A DNA stretch of 64,000 nt. Origin: Diadema setosum. Its lineage: Eukaryota > Echinodermata > Echinoidea > Diadematoida > Diadematidae. The stretch covers positions 22,911,472 to 22,975,471 of the forward strand of contig NC_092696.1 of assembly GCF_964275005.1 (NCBI RefSeq). The letters run 5' to 3'. A model generated the notes under the pieces. The model worked only from the letters and a program-made list of their open reading frames with translations. It was not told where the DNA came from and made no database searches. The translations under genes and the position numbers were made by a program. This document shows positions 11,001 through 20,566 of the stretch, piece by piece. Numbering within the stretch: the stretch's first letter is position 1; each line of letters opens with the position of its first letter.

Positions 11001-14000
11001 TCTACTTCTTGTGTAAAAATGAATGTTCCTTTGCAGTTGTTTCTAAACCAGTGATTGCAAACAGCCCAAATCATACTAGACTAGGACCCAAGACTTTCTC
11101 CCTCCTGAGGCTGTTTCATATGGAAAGGTTTGCAAATGCAGCAGAGTTTCAATGATTGGAGTTGCCATTGCAGTTAGGCCGGAGGCAACCAATCAGCTGG
11201 CAACAATCAAATTTGTAAAAATTCAGCAAAAGTTACTGAGCAGTCAGTTTGATGTTGTCCTGTTTGATGTTGTCCTGTTTGATGTTGTCCTGTTTGATGC
11301 TGTCCAGTTTGATGTTGTCCCAGTATGAAAGTGGTCTCCGGAGGTATCCAGACTCTGTTCTGCTTTGAACACTGTTAAATTGGCTACTGACATGCAAGCA
11401 CGTCCCCTTTGTGGAAATGTTTCTGATGTCATCTAAAGTTTTACCACTCATGTAAAGAAGATATATTCAGTATGTTGCATTAATCTCTGTGTCTCTCTGT
11501 TTAACATCTTTCTGTCATGATTCAGGAAAGCACGTAATAAAGACAAGAACAAGCCGCCAGCGAGTCCAACGGAAGAGCCCAAGCCGTACCTCGACGCCCA
11601 GAACGTCAAAGCACAAATCATAGAGTTCGACATCAGAGAAATTGTGTGGTTACCCCACGGTCTAGAACAGAACGAATGGCTCTGTACCAATAGTGAGTTT
11701 GCATTCCCCATCTCAAGATTTTAAAGTATGGACTGGGCCCAGCCCCCAGAGGGTCATTGACACAGGGCAGCTTTAATATAGCTATTGCATGTTTTCAAAT
11801 ACATTTCAGGAACGGATCCAGGAATTCTGTGAAGGGGAGGCGCCTTTACAAAATCAAAGGGGGAGTGCACATGCTTCCCCCCCCCCCATTTTTTTCTTTT
11901 TAGTTCTTTTGTTTTAACAAAAAATAAAGAGGGGGCACACACCTGGGGGGCGTTTCATGAAGGAACTTGTCGGATAAAATATCTGACAAATCAATTATAT
12001 GCGACAAGTTTTGAGAAATTCTTTCGTCTAATGGGCCGATTTCTCTGAACTTGTCGGATATAATTGACTTGTCGGACATTTTATCCGACAAGTTCCTTCA
12101 TGAAATGCCCCTCTGGTGTGCCCCCCTCTGGATCCGCCCCCCTCTGGATCCACCCCTGCATTCTGTGTTGTTGTTTTTAAAGCAATAGCTGGGTAGCACC
12201 CTATCAGCAGTATAAAGTGTGTGTTTGTAGTTGCCATGTTAAATGCAGCGAATGTATAACTTGGAATAACTGCAAGGTTCTTTTCACCAAGCTGTCTAAC
12301 ATGACTTTGAAAATTACAAATTGTAAATTGAGAGAGAAAAAAAAAAGAAAAAAAAAAGAGGTTTTACGCAAACTAGACATGAAACATGAGAAAGTTGCAG
12401 AATTCTCTAGTGACACACACATTTTCATGAACCACAATCATATACAATGACTGCAAATTGCATGATATATCATCATCTCACAAGTCATGTTAGTCTTGTC
12501 TTGGTCTTAAAGTCTTCCCTTAGTCTCTGTCTTTGAAAAAGAATCATAAAGGATGAATCACATTTTCTTTTTCATCCATTGATTGTAGATGAAATCCTGT
12601 GTAGCAATCATAACTTCAAGGGAAGCAGCTGTACTGCTTGATTATAGACCAAAAGATGATTCCTCAATATTATGTACAGTAGGTGCCTACCAATATGAGA
12701 GTTTGAGGCAATAATGTGATCACCACATCTTGTAATGTGCATAATTTCTTGTATACAGTGAAACCTACTCTAGAGGGCACCTGTCTTTAGCGACCACATG
12801 TCTATAATGGCCACCTTTTTGTCTCCCTTGGGATGGCCGCTACAGACAGGTTTGTCTGTATGTGGTTACAAGCAATTACTCTTCAAGATTCCATGGCTTA
12901 TTACCTCCGGCAAGGAGGTTATGTTTTTTCGTTTTTCTGTGTATACGATTCTAGAACTATTGGTGTTAACGTGTATTAGAGACTATAGTCCAAAAAAGGA
13001 TCAGACGCCTGGTAGTTTTACTATCATTGAATGCTATCAAACTTTTGTTTTGTGATTTCAAAAATGTATTTGTCATATACCCTGTGAAAAAGCACGATGT
13101 TCTTCGATCTGATCAATAAAATCCAGAAATACAAAAAAAAAGGAGGTTATGTTTTTGTCACCGTGGGTGGGTTTGTTAATTTGTCTGTTTGCTTGTTTGT
13201 TTGCAAAATAACTCAAAAAGTTGTAAACAGATTTGGATGAAACCTACAGGAAAAGTGGATGATGACACAAGGAAAAGATGATTAAATTTTGGTGGTGATC
13301 CAGAAATTTGTACAAATTTTTGATTTTTTTTTTTTAAATCTTTTGGCAAATAGGGTCAATGAACTTGGAGTTCAAGCTCTGCGCATTTGAGGTTTGCATG
13401 TGATACGCACACTAAAGCGCATACTCTGCTTGAGATGCCGCGCGGCAGGAAGCTGTTGAGGTAAACACAAGCTTCTTTATTGGGAAATTGGGCAATTTTC
13501 AGCTTGCATGTATTGGTGAAAATGAGCAGCTTGACAGAGGTCTGCGCTTTTACGAGTGCTTTTCTAGTTTCATAAGTCATGATTTGATCATTTAAGTCAA
13601 CATACTGTGAAACCAGAAACATTCGCAGCATGAAACTTTTGGTAATTGCCGCTGACGTTCAGTGTATTGTGTAGATAGATAATTATTGCATGCATTTTAC
13701 ATTGGCAAATCTTAGCTCCTTGTGAAATTCGCAAAAGTTTCATGTATACACTGTATGTGAAAATTTCTTGTTTTACAGAAATGTAGATTGGCTTTTCACG
13801 TTCATTCTAAATCAGCATGGTGCAAGATATACAGTACCATTAGAGTTACTTGAGTGCTTACATCTTGCTCGTGCATCATATTTGTCTTAGTCCCCCCTCC
13901 ACTGATTTACGTTGTATGTGCAGTTTTTAGCCTTGTATGTAGCAGACACAACGAAACCTGGGTGCTATGTACTGTCCCCATATTCATGAAGGAGCTGTGT

Positions 14001-16685
14001 ATTCACGTCAGTGAGCATTCAAGCAGAACACTGAATGTGATTGCACCTTGTCAGTGTTCCAGTGGAATGGGGCACAGAAACACTTAAAAATGTCAGAGTG
14101 TGTGTGTTTGTGATAGACATGAAGGCACACAAGTGCCACTGGTATTGAAAAGCGAATGTTTTTTTCAGAAGTCTCTGTCTCTAAATATAGACTTTCCTTC
14201 TGAAAGCTATGTACCTACTGAATTATTCATACAAGTAGCATGCACACCTGCAAAAACAAAACACACATAAAAAAACCTTTTTTCAACTATTTCCATATGC
14301 GACCTTCTTTGAAATAATGATTACAATTCCATGTCTTGGATCTACAACATTTATGTTTAAACAATCTAACTTCCTTTTTAATAGGTGTATGGCATTGGAA
14401 ATGGCCAAGATAAATGATTTTTAAAATTGAAAATCAAAGTTTTCTTGTTGGCTGTGCTCATTCATAACTCTGCATTTTGTAAACGGTTGTATGTAAACTC
14501 AGTGCTCATCCATTTGGTCATGATTAATGACCTTTAACCTTCACTTGCAATTATTTAAAGAATGGAGGTGGGGCTGATGAGATAGACACTGCATACTGTA
14601 TTTTTTCAATATGTTAAGATTTTTGCTTCCTGACCATTGAATGTATCTCTTTTCCCTCTCTTATTTTTCTTGCAGCTCTCTCTTTCTTTAATAATGTCAA
14701 CGTCCTCTATGGTGTCTTAGCAGGCCAGTTTTGTACCAATGAATCCTGTGCAAGTATGTCAGCACCCGGCAATGTGTGAGTTGGAATTTTTTATTCATCC
14801 TCCTTTACTCGTTAGTGATTATCTTCTTGTTTCGCTAAGTGACACCCCATATCAAAATCTACTTACAATTCCCCTTGCAACGAGTACACAAAGAAACAAC
14901 AACAACAAAGGTGCTGATATAAGTTTTCTAATTGCATGATTTGTACATCCTGGATGGACAAATTTGTATGTTAGGAAAATACAAAACATATTTCCTTATT
15001 TTGATTATCTTCGTGTACATCTGTATCTTTCAAGAAAAAATCAGTGTTCTGCAGTCATATGATATCATGCAATTGAGCTATTGTAAAATGATATACATGT
15101 AATATTATTAGAAGGAGTATGTGTATACAAAAAGTAAAGGAAAAGAATAAATATAAGATTTTATGTTAAGAGAATTACCAATGACTGTAGGTGGGTTACC
15201 TGCTCTAAAAGTTGCTCACATTTACCTTTGTACTTTGCATTTAATAGTTTACTCATTTGATACTTTGTGCAAGTTTTTGTCTTTATAATCATCTTCATTA
15301 TCAGTTTACTGCAAACTTTAGGAAGTATTGGTAATTGTTCATTTTGGGGAAGACGAAAACAAATGTATTGGTTAAATGAAAAATTTGCTTTGTCAGAAAG
15401 ATTTTGTAGTAGTTGTGTAAATGTACGTCTATATTGGTGATGGTTTCAATCTGTCATTATCTTTTGGTTTACTGGCAGACAATATCAATGGCACGACGAC
15501 AGAGGGAAGAAAGTCAAATGCACGGCACCGCAGTACATCGAGTATGTCATGGTATTCGCTCAGAAGCATATAGACGACGAGGGGGTATTCCCCACCAAGT
15601 ATGGTGAGTCCATGAGAGGATGTTATGTTAGCAATTGGCTGTATTTGAAAGACGTAAAATGACTGTGTGCAGTAACATGCTCCTGCAGCTGACTGCAGTG
15701 TCTTCCATACTGTATCTTATCTCACTGCTGCCAAATTTCTGACATTTGTTCTCATCTATGAGGTACAGACAGCTCCCATTAGAACAAATTCCTCAGGGTT
15801 GGTGGTTTTCTTTTGTTATATCAAAATTTAGTTGAAGCTTAACAGTAAAGTACATAAAGATTTGAAGATGAAAATTGTGGGACCTGAATTTTTACTTCCT
15901 TGTAACAAGACTTTTGTTATTTAAACCGTGTTTTTAAAATGGGAGTCCACAGCAGTGGCAGATTCAGAGGGGGGCGCACCAGGGGCCCGTTTCATAAAAC
16001 TTATCATCAGTGACAACTGCCACATTTCTATGACAAATTTGCTCTCAGCCAGTCAGGTGCAAGGATTTCAGTAACTTGTCACATCTATGACAACTTGTCA
16101 CTGATGACAAGTTTTATGAAACGGGCTCCAGGTGTGTTCCCCCTCTTTATTTTTTTTGTAAGAACAAAAGAAATAAAAAGGAAAAATGGGAGCCCCCTTT
16201 AATTTTGTATTAAAGGTGCCTTCCATTTACAGAATTCCTGGATCCGCCCCTGCACAGTATAGATTTCTTGGCTGCTCATATATTATGCTTGGGATTTTGC
16301 TTCATGTTGCTGAGGCATGAAGACATCTTTTGTCTCTCCCTGCACATCCCCAGGTAAAGTCTTCCCAGCCGACTTTGAGTCGGTGGTCCAGCGGATCCTG
16401 CGGTTCCTGTTCCAGGTCCTGGAGCACATCTACTGCGCGCACTACGACCACATGATGCGGCTGGACCTCCACTGCCACCTCAACACCATCTTCACCCACA
16501 TGGTCCTCTTCACCCAGGAGTTCAAGCTCCTGGAGCGCAAGGAGATCTCAGGCTCCCTGGAGGACCTCAAGGAGGCCCTCCACATCAGCCTCTCGCTATC
16601 CTCCTCAACCTCCACCTCGCAGTCACAGGGCTCGTCGTCGTCAGCGTCGTCAAATTCGCAGTCAAATCTGAACACAAATCCGTGA
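2017..16685 (+). CDS. MOB2: MOB kinase activator 2 (MOB2-like), five coding exons
   Basis: Five exons (2017-2033, 11526-11692, 14676-14775, 15479-15603, 16354-16685) join through GT-AG sites in one frame to give 246 residues, close to the usual length for MOB proteins. MOB2 proteins are small zinc-binding adaptors that bind the N-terminal region of NDR/LATS-type kinases; MOB2 pairs with NDR1/2 (Tricornered) and affects cell shape and neurite growth. Visible hallmarks are an EW pair before the core (E56, W57), the zinc ligands C81 and C86 in FCTNESC and H161 and H166 in EHIYCAH, the DDRGKKVKCTAPQY block (101-114), and the HLNTIF/FTQEF helices. A KPYLD near residue 25 resembles the KAYLE of human MOB2 and favours MOB2 over MOB1 or MOB3. 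The protein ends in a Ser/Thr/Gln-rich tail of about 30 residues. Other first exons may exist in the long intron 1. Confidence 0.9.
2447..2646. repeat. long inverted repeat (palindromic MITE-like)
   Basis: Two arms of about 97 bp meet at a short centre around 2541-2550 (CTTGACAAG) and match at roughly nine positions in ten. The outer ends read AAAGAAATGAAGAAATAAAC and its complement. No target duplication was recognised. It could be a foldback MITE or two head-to-head copies of a repeat end. Confidence 0.7.
5003..5250. mobile_element. TACTGTAAAA-type MITE
   Basis: Inverted ends (GCTGTAAGAGCTGTTATTTT on the left, the complement of ACTGTAAAAGTTATTTTTGC on the right) enclose about 170 bp without coding capacity. 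The same end type recurs at 13605-13778 and 40167-40379. The left end has drifted. Confidence 0.55.
6060..7200. repeat. degenerate tandem array inside the pogo-like element
   Basis: Units of about 150-190 bp share ATGATTAAAGCCGAAATGAT, then a GCGATCTCGCCGGGTGACAG-like block, GTAGCGTAAAAA, and GAATAGATCTGG. Copies begin near 6068, 6222 and 6412, with a partial one near 6755. A second block (TTTTAATCCCTTCGGGCGCA-like) occurs at about 6560-6745 and again at 7010-7190, so the array is a higher-order repeat. Confidence 0.75.
7270..7964. mobile_element. TA-flanked TIR element nested in the pogo-like element
   Basis: Inverted ends TATGTGACCGTGCACCTC and the complement of GAGGTGCAAGGTCACATA extend for about 38 bp (through AAAACGAACATAAAGTCGC on the left). 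TA lies at each end. The interior of about 620 bp has no coding capacity. Its position inside 5448-8192 makes it younger than that element. Confidence 0.7.
8199..8276. repeat. GA-rich simple repeat
   Basis: A purine-only tract of GAGAGA/GAAGA-type units lies just outside the right end of the pogo-like element. Confidence 0.7.
10467..10993. mobile_element. palindromic MITE with GGGGTGTTTCAC ends, interrupted by a TTAA element
   Basis: Left end GGGGTGTTTCACAAAGCC and right end GCTTTGTGAAACACCC are inverted. They are flanked by TCAGG (10462-10466) and CCAGG (10994-10998), a probable 5-bp duplication with one change. Both arms carry TTCTTAA.GTTAAGAAGGACTTAA and then CACAAGAACTGAT-type sequence. 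The left arm is split at its TTAA by the element at 10510-10866. Confidence 0.75.
10510..10866. mobile_element. TTAA-flanked foldback MITE (family A, complete copy)
   Basis: A near-perfect 357-bp palindrome begins AGGGGAAGGCTAGTAAC and ends with its complement, with TTAA on each side (10506-10509, 10867-10870). TTAA duplications are typical of piggyBac-type and Kolobok-type transposases. A second, shortened copy lies at 61015-61272. It has no coding capacity. Confidence 0.88.
11247..11321. repeat. 15-bp minisatellite, five units
   Basis: Five tandem copies of GTTTGATGTTGTCCT (units 4 and 5 with small changes) lie 205 bp upstream of MOB2 exon 2 inside intron 1. Confidence 0.9.
11526..11692 (+). 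CDS. MOB2: MOB2 exon 2
   Basis: The acceptor TTCAG precedes 11526 and the donor GTGAGT follows at 11693. The exon encodes residues 7-61, including PKPYLD and LEQNEWLCTN, the MOB segment leading into the core fold. The downstream intron is phase 1 (AAT A|CT). Confidence 0.93.
11809..12160. mobile_element. GGATCC-ended element, copy 1, with a MITE inserted
   Basis: The left end reads ACGGATCCAGGAATTCTG and the right end carries CTCTGGATCCACCCCTGC. Inside, AAATCAAAGGGGGAG, a T-rich tract and AATAAAGAGGGGGCACACACC match the copy at 15952-16254 read on the other strand. A 165-bp MITE interrupts it at 11947-12111. It lies in intron 2 of MOB2. Confidence 0.75.
11947..12111. mobile_element. palindromic MITE, GGGGCGTTTCATG ends, CCTGG target
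   Basis: A 165-bp palindrome with ends GGGGCGTTTCATGAAGG and its complement is flanked by CCTGG (11942-11946) and TCTGG (12112-12116). The arms repeat CTTGTCGGATA/TTATCCGACAAG motifs. It sits at the palindromic centre (CACACC/GGTGTG) of the surrounding GGATCC-ended element. Confidence 0.8.
12756..12858. mobile_element. short pogo/Tigger-type MITE
   Basis: A 103-bp element has CAGTGAAACCT at the left and the complement of CAGACAAACCTG at the right, flanked by TA (12754-12755, 12859-12860). Sub-ends TAGCGACCAC and GGCCGCTAC are partly inverted. It lies in MOB2 intron 2. Confidence 0.65.
12901..13570. mobile_element. ACCTCCGGCAAGGAGGTTATGTTTT-type repeat, interrupted
   Basis: It begins with a small hairpin (CCTCCGGCAAGGAGG) followed by TTATGTTTTTG and a GTTTGTCTG-rich stretch. 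It appears to end near GAGTGCTTTTCTAGTTTC at 13551-13570. Similar hairpin starts and TTCTAGTTT ends mark the unrelated-length element at 46224-47560. A retro-insertion splits it at 12929-13140. Confidence 0.5.
12929..13140 (+). mobile_element. poly(A)-tailed retro-insertion with 16-bp target duplication
   Basis: A 212-bp insert ends with AATAAAATCC...AAAAAAAA and is flanked by identical AGGAGGTTATGTTTTT copies at 12913-12928 and 13141-13156. A poly(A) tail, a polyadenylation signal and a long exact target duplication are signatures of LINE-driven retrotransposition. The body was not recognised. It could be a 5'-truncated LINE end, a SINE, or the 3' end of a processed transcript. Confidence 0.85.
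13605..13778. mobile_element. TACTGTAAAA-type MITE, decayed
   Basis: Left end ACTGTGAAACCAGAAAC...GCATGAAACTTTTGG is inverted relative to the right end CGCAAAAGTTTCATG...TTCTTGTTTTACAG. About 170 bp, non-coding, in MOB2 intron 2. Confidence 0.55.
14676..14775 (+). CDS. MOB2: MOB2 exon 3 (first zinc ligand pair)
   Basis: A pyrimidine tract ending TTGCAG precedes the exon and GTGAGT follows at 14776. It encodes residues 62-95 and contains C81 and C86 in the FCTNESC zinc knuckle. The in-frame ATG further on at 14739 is internal and not a start. Confidence 0.93.
15479..15603 (+). CDS. MOB2: MOB2 exon 4
   Basis: The acceptor GGCAG precedes the exon and GTGAGT follows at 15604. It encodes QYQWHDDRGKKVKCTAPQY and then IEYVMVFAQKHIDDEGVFPTKYG, the best-conserved MOB block. 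Confidence 0.95.
15952..16254. mobile_element. GGATCC-ended element, copy 2 (opposite orientation), with a MITE inserted
   Basis: Ends GCAGTGGCAGATTCAG and CTGGATCCGCCCCTGC are inverted. Read on the minus strand it shows the same order as copy 1: GGATCCAGGAATTCTGT, AAATTAAAGGGGGC, a T-rich tract, AATAAAGAGGGGGAACACACC. A different MITE (15984-16127) sits at the same palindromic centre. It lies in MOB2 intron 4, about 100 bp before exon 5. Confidence 0.8.
15984..16127. mobile_element. palindromic MITE, GGCCCGTTTCATAAAAC ends, CCAGG target
   Basis: A 144-bp element with inverted ends GGCCCGTTTCATAAAAC / GTTTTATGAAACGGGCT is flanked by exact CCAGG copies (15979-15983, 16128-16132). Subterminal TTATCATCAGTGACAA is inverted at the other end. 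Confidence 0.85.
16354..16685 (+). CDS. MOB2: MOB2 exon 5 (C-terminal)
   Basis: The acceptor CCCCAG precedes 16354. The exon encodes residues 138-246 with zinc ligands H161 and H166, then LNTIFTHMVLFTQEF, and a Ser/Gln-rich tail ending NTNP before TGA at 16683-16685. It is clearly more GC-rich than the flanking DNA, as expected for a conserved exon. An ATG at 16317 upstream lies in the intron. Confidence 0.95.
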
Positions 16686-16944
16686 CGATGGAGAATTTCT
16701 TTCTTTCTTCTCCCCCTCACCTCCTCGTCCTCCCTCCCACTACGCAGGGCTGGCTAGTGAGTTGCGTACAGCTAGGCTGTCGCCCGTCAAGGTCTCTCAG
16801 AGGCTTGAGGCCTTTTTCAACTCTTCTCCAATGTGGATGCAAACACAAAATAGTAGCAAAAATAATCAAATCACTCTACCTACATGTTGAGCAACTGCAC
16901 ATCAATGCCCCTGGTTCATGCAAACCAAAAACAAAATGAATAAA
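16686..16944 (+). other. MOB2 3' UTR (minimal)
   Basis: The first AATAAA after the stop is at 16939-16944, giving a shortest 3' UTR of about 260 nt. Longer 3' UTRs are possible because no other gene follows for 17 kb. Confidence 0.45.
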
Positions 16945-17146
16945 AAAAGGAAGATCAACACCGCGCTGGTATAGTTAACTGTGAGATCAATGGGAAACAT
17001 ATTTTGATCAAATGGTGGTGCACTTTGAAAGAAAAAAAATTACAAATGTTTGCTTGTAGTGCTGCAATCTATTCCAAACCTTGTTTACTAGTGGTATGGC
17101 AGGTTTTTTCATTCTTGTAGCAGTTATACCAAAGAGAATTGTTTTC

Positions 17147-17179
17147 ATATTGCAACTGATTGATAATCAGTTGCAATAT
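17147..17179. repeat. perfect hairpin, 15-bp arms, 3-nt loop
   Basis: ATATTGCAACTGATT pairs exactly with AATCAGTTGCAATAT around GAT. The arm sequence TTGCAACTGATTGA recurs at 30814 and, diverged, at 31057 and 59732. This may be the fused ends of a small dispersed element. Confidence 0.8.
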
Positions 17180-20100
17180 ATTATTTTATATATAAACCAA
17201 GCATCTTGATGCAAGAGTTATTAATTTGCTCAAAGAGATTTTGTCGTTTGGTTTGGTTTGGTTGTTTTTTGGAGGGATTACAGCTTGGTTATGTCTTTGG
17301 CAGAAGATGTGAAAATAATTCATTGGTTTGATGAAAATTTGAGGTCAGGTAGTGGAACTGAAAAAAAAAACAAAAAACTCTAACTGTGTGAGCATCATGG
17401 ACTCATCTTCTGTGAGGTTTGAAGGACATATCAGATTATCACTGAATTTGCCATTTGACTTGAGCATCTTGAGTAGAACTGCTTACTTGTCTTCGCACAC
17501 TCTTTTTCTTCAATTTTGTGAAAGGCAGAGCCTTTGTACTTACAGTGTTCTGCCCATTTTAATGTTAACATTTAATAATAAGTAGAGAGATGCAGAGTTT
17601 TAAAGTCCCTGTTTTTTTTAAAGAAAATTTCCTGTTGGTAACATTTTGTTGAAAGTCATACGACAATTGCCACTCTAGTGATGTCATTGTCACATGACCA
17701 AACTGACATCTTTGCAGTGCTTAGTTGGTAACGTCCTGAAGATTTTTGTTGATGATTTTTCCAACTTTGTCATTCACCTTCCATAAGGCTATTCAAAAAG
17801 TGTGCGGTGCTGGTAACCTGATCTGGGCTTTAATGACAATGTGCTAGGCTTCTTGTTAGGTTTTTGCTACCGTAATTTAGGGGAACTTTTTGTTGTTTAA
17901 CCGTTACTTTCTTGCCATCGCGTGCATCACTGATCCTAGAGTTATTTTGAGATTTATTAGTTATCAGCATGGTAGCTTTAGCATATGGGCCTGCCAAGAT
18001 TTTCTTTCTCAGTAATCTGGCTATCTTTAATAGTAGTACTCCATGTTCTGGCTTCATTTTTAGGCAAAGCAAAGCAAAACTAAGAATATCCAATAGCTGT
18101 GCTTATGGATGTGTGCTTGCCAACGCTGTTCCAGTTGCTGCAAAACTGTTTTTAGGTGCACTGCTACCAGTGATGTAGACACACATGCACTATGTCTGCA
18201 GTAAGTCTCATCTTTTTATTACCATGAGGATTGAAATGAGTCAACACAATACCCACAACTTTTTTTTAGTCCCATATACTGATTTTGAAGTACAGAGTGC
18301 AGTAGTAACTTTCAGCATTGTATTGAGGTAGGTCTAACATCAACTGAGAATGAAAACTGGCAAAACGAATCCAGAAACTTGTATCCCCTAGAAATTTCTG
18401 CATGCAAAGATACTGGATTGCATATTGTGATGGACACCCAGTAGACCTGGCCATCTTTATTGAAAATGGTGCACCTTTGCATGGCGCAGTTGTTGAAACT
18501 TTGTCCCATAACCTTGCCTTATGCTTTACAATGCATTACAGTCTCAACGATGTGTTAGCGGTGCTCAATTATCCAAAGGACGCAACCAAAGACGTTTACG
18601 ACTGTGTCATCATTATGGCAAGCGGCGCCAATGAAATGAAACCTTTGTGGGGGATTTTGTCACGACGGAGAAAATCTTTAATATGAAAACAGTAGGGGCC
18701 TGTATGCTGTATGTCATTCACTACCAGCCCTGTTCCATTGCAATATAGTCTGGGGACATAAGTGTGTGTATATGTGTGTCTAGTTTATGTCGCCTCGAGT
18801 ATATCTGTATTTATTTATTTAACCTAGTTTACCTAGCATGGACAGATTGTTCACATCCAACTGTAAACCTATAAAATGGGAAGAAAAAAAAAACATTTAA
18901 AAAGGTTATATTCATAAAAAAAGCAAGAGCAAGTATGTTCTCCTGATATTTATTTTTTCATGGTTATTACTGTGTATATGGACATGCCACAGTGTTGTAT
19001 GTCAGTGCAGTGTAGATTTAAAACAGTAAAATACAAAGAACGTGTAATATCTCTGAAACCTTTCTTTGTGTTCCATTCTTTGCTATTTAAAGGCTGTATT
19101 TGTGTCCTACTCATTCGTATATACTTACAACGTCAAACAACTCATTAGAAAATGGATGATTAGACAGTATCTATGAGTGGGAAGTAGAATCTCCAAGAAT
19201 TTAAAATAATCCAAGCCATTGGAAAGTTACCATTGTTCTTTTACAATTTATTTGTTTGGGTCTTTTTAGCCTCTTTCATTTGCCTGTTCATCTACTACAC
19301 TTGCTCTCATTGCAAAATATATAGCAAAGTTTCGTACAAACTAGCTGGGCAACTTACAGTGGGTAAAAAAAAAAAAAAATGGCCTCATGCTCCCTATGCA
19401 TACATTATACAGAGTTGCCCTGCTTGCATCACTTCAAACACCAAGGCCAGTGCAGCAGCAAGGGTTACGACAGTGTAAGGGGCTAGACCTGTTTTAAGCA
19501 TCCGCAGCTAGACGCCTTTACGATACACGCAGTTGGTTCTTCACACACACACACTTTAAAGGCAAATGCGAAAAAGCGGCACTCGTGGTTGTGTTTCCGT
19601 GCATTCACTAATAGTTGCTATTATATTTCAGTGTGCAGGGATGATACAGAGTTGTGTATTCAGTGCCCAAGTATGTGTGTGTGTGTGTGTTTGTTTGTTT
19701 GTGAGTGTGTGTGCGTGCATGTATGTTGCGTGGATGTGTGTGTTAGGGGTAATGCAAAAATACATCGAAATTAGTTAATTTTAGGGCACTTATTTTTTTT
19801 TTTTTTTTTTTTGTCGTTTCTTGATTTCAAAGTGAAGTCACAGTAGTAATGTATAATATATGACTTGTTTTCTTTTCTTTCTTTCTTTCTTTCTTTGCCA
19901 GACAAACTGAGTGTCCATTGAGTATGGACAGTTTGGGAAGGGTTAGCAGGAAAACAAATCATTCATGCACAAGATTATGAAGTAATTGTAGGCCAGAAAT
20001 GACTTGACAACATGTAACCCCATAGCAGTCACACATATTTCTTGCTGCCTGGGATTCTGTTGAACAACAGTAGCATGACATGTGCATTTATATTTATAGA

Positions 20101-20413
20101 ATTGCCCATCAAATCACTTGAGCCTGCTAGCTGTCACATTCTAGGTGCATACTTTCAAGTGATACACTTGTTCACTAATTGTACCAATGGTGACACTAGA
20201 GAACATCGAAGATAATATGAATGCTAACCCTTTCTTCTTCTTTTTTTTAGCAAGGTTAACATTCAGTAAGTGTTGAACTACTGTGCAGTCATATATTCAG
20301 TTACAAGTAACACAATATTGGTATACATATTCTGTGGTGTGTAATGATCCAAGTGATAGTGTAGTGAAGATGGAATATTTTCCACATGAAGGTACTCATA
20401 TGTGCACTCCTGG

Positions 20414-20566
20414 ACCCCATTTCATAGAAGATGTTTGGGCAACAACTTGCTAGAAAAGCAACTTCCCATAGCAACAGCCAATCAGGAAGCTGGATTCTTG
20501 TCATTACCATGACACTTGCCATTCCAGCAAGAGTTGTTGTCATAGCAACATTTTATGAAATGGGGC
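20414..20566. mobile_element. palindromic MITE, ACCCCATTTCATAG ends, CCTGG target
   Basis: A 153-bp element with inverted ends ACCCCATTTCATAGAAGATGTT / AACATTTTATGAAATGGGGC is flanked by CCTGG (20409-20413) and CCTGT (20567-20571). Its end type matches the MITEs at 11947 and 15984. Confidence 0.75.

Larger units (their letters stand above)
2034..11525. other. MOB2 intron 1 with nested transposable elements
   Basis: A 9.5-kb intron. It holds a 200-bp palindrome (2447-2646), a CpG-richer patch (3480-4060), a TACTGTAAAA MITE (5003-5250), a 2.7-kb pogo-like element with a second element inside it (5448-8192), a nested pair of palindromic elements (10467-10993), and a 15-bp minisatellite (11247-11321). 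The 8.2-10.4 kb part shows only GA- and CA-rich simple sequence. Confidence 0.6.

Noticed and set aside
18402-18686. 94-codon plus-strand ORF in the MOB2 downstream region
   Set aside because: No domain, no good splice signals and no compositional contrast with the surroundings; an ORF of this length is expected by chance.
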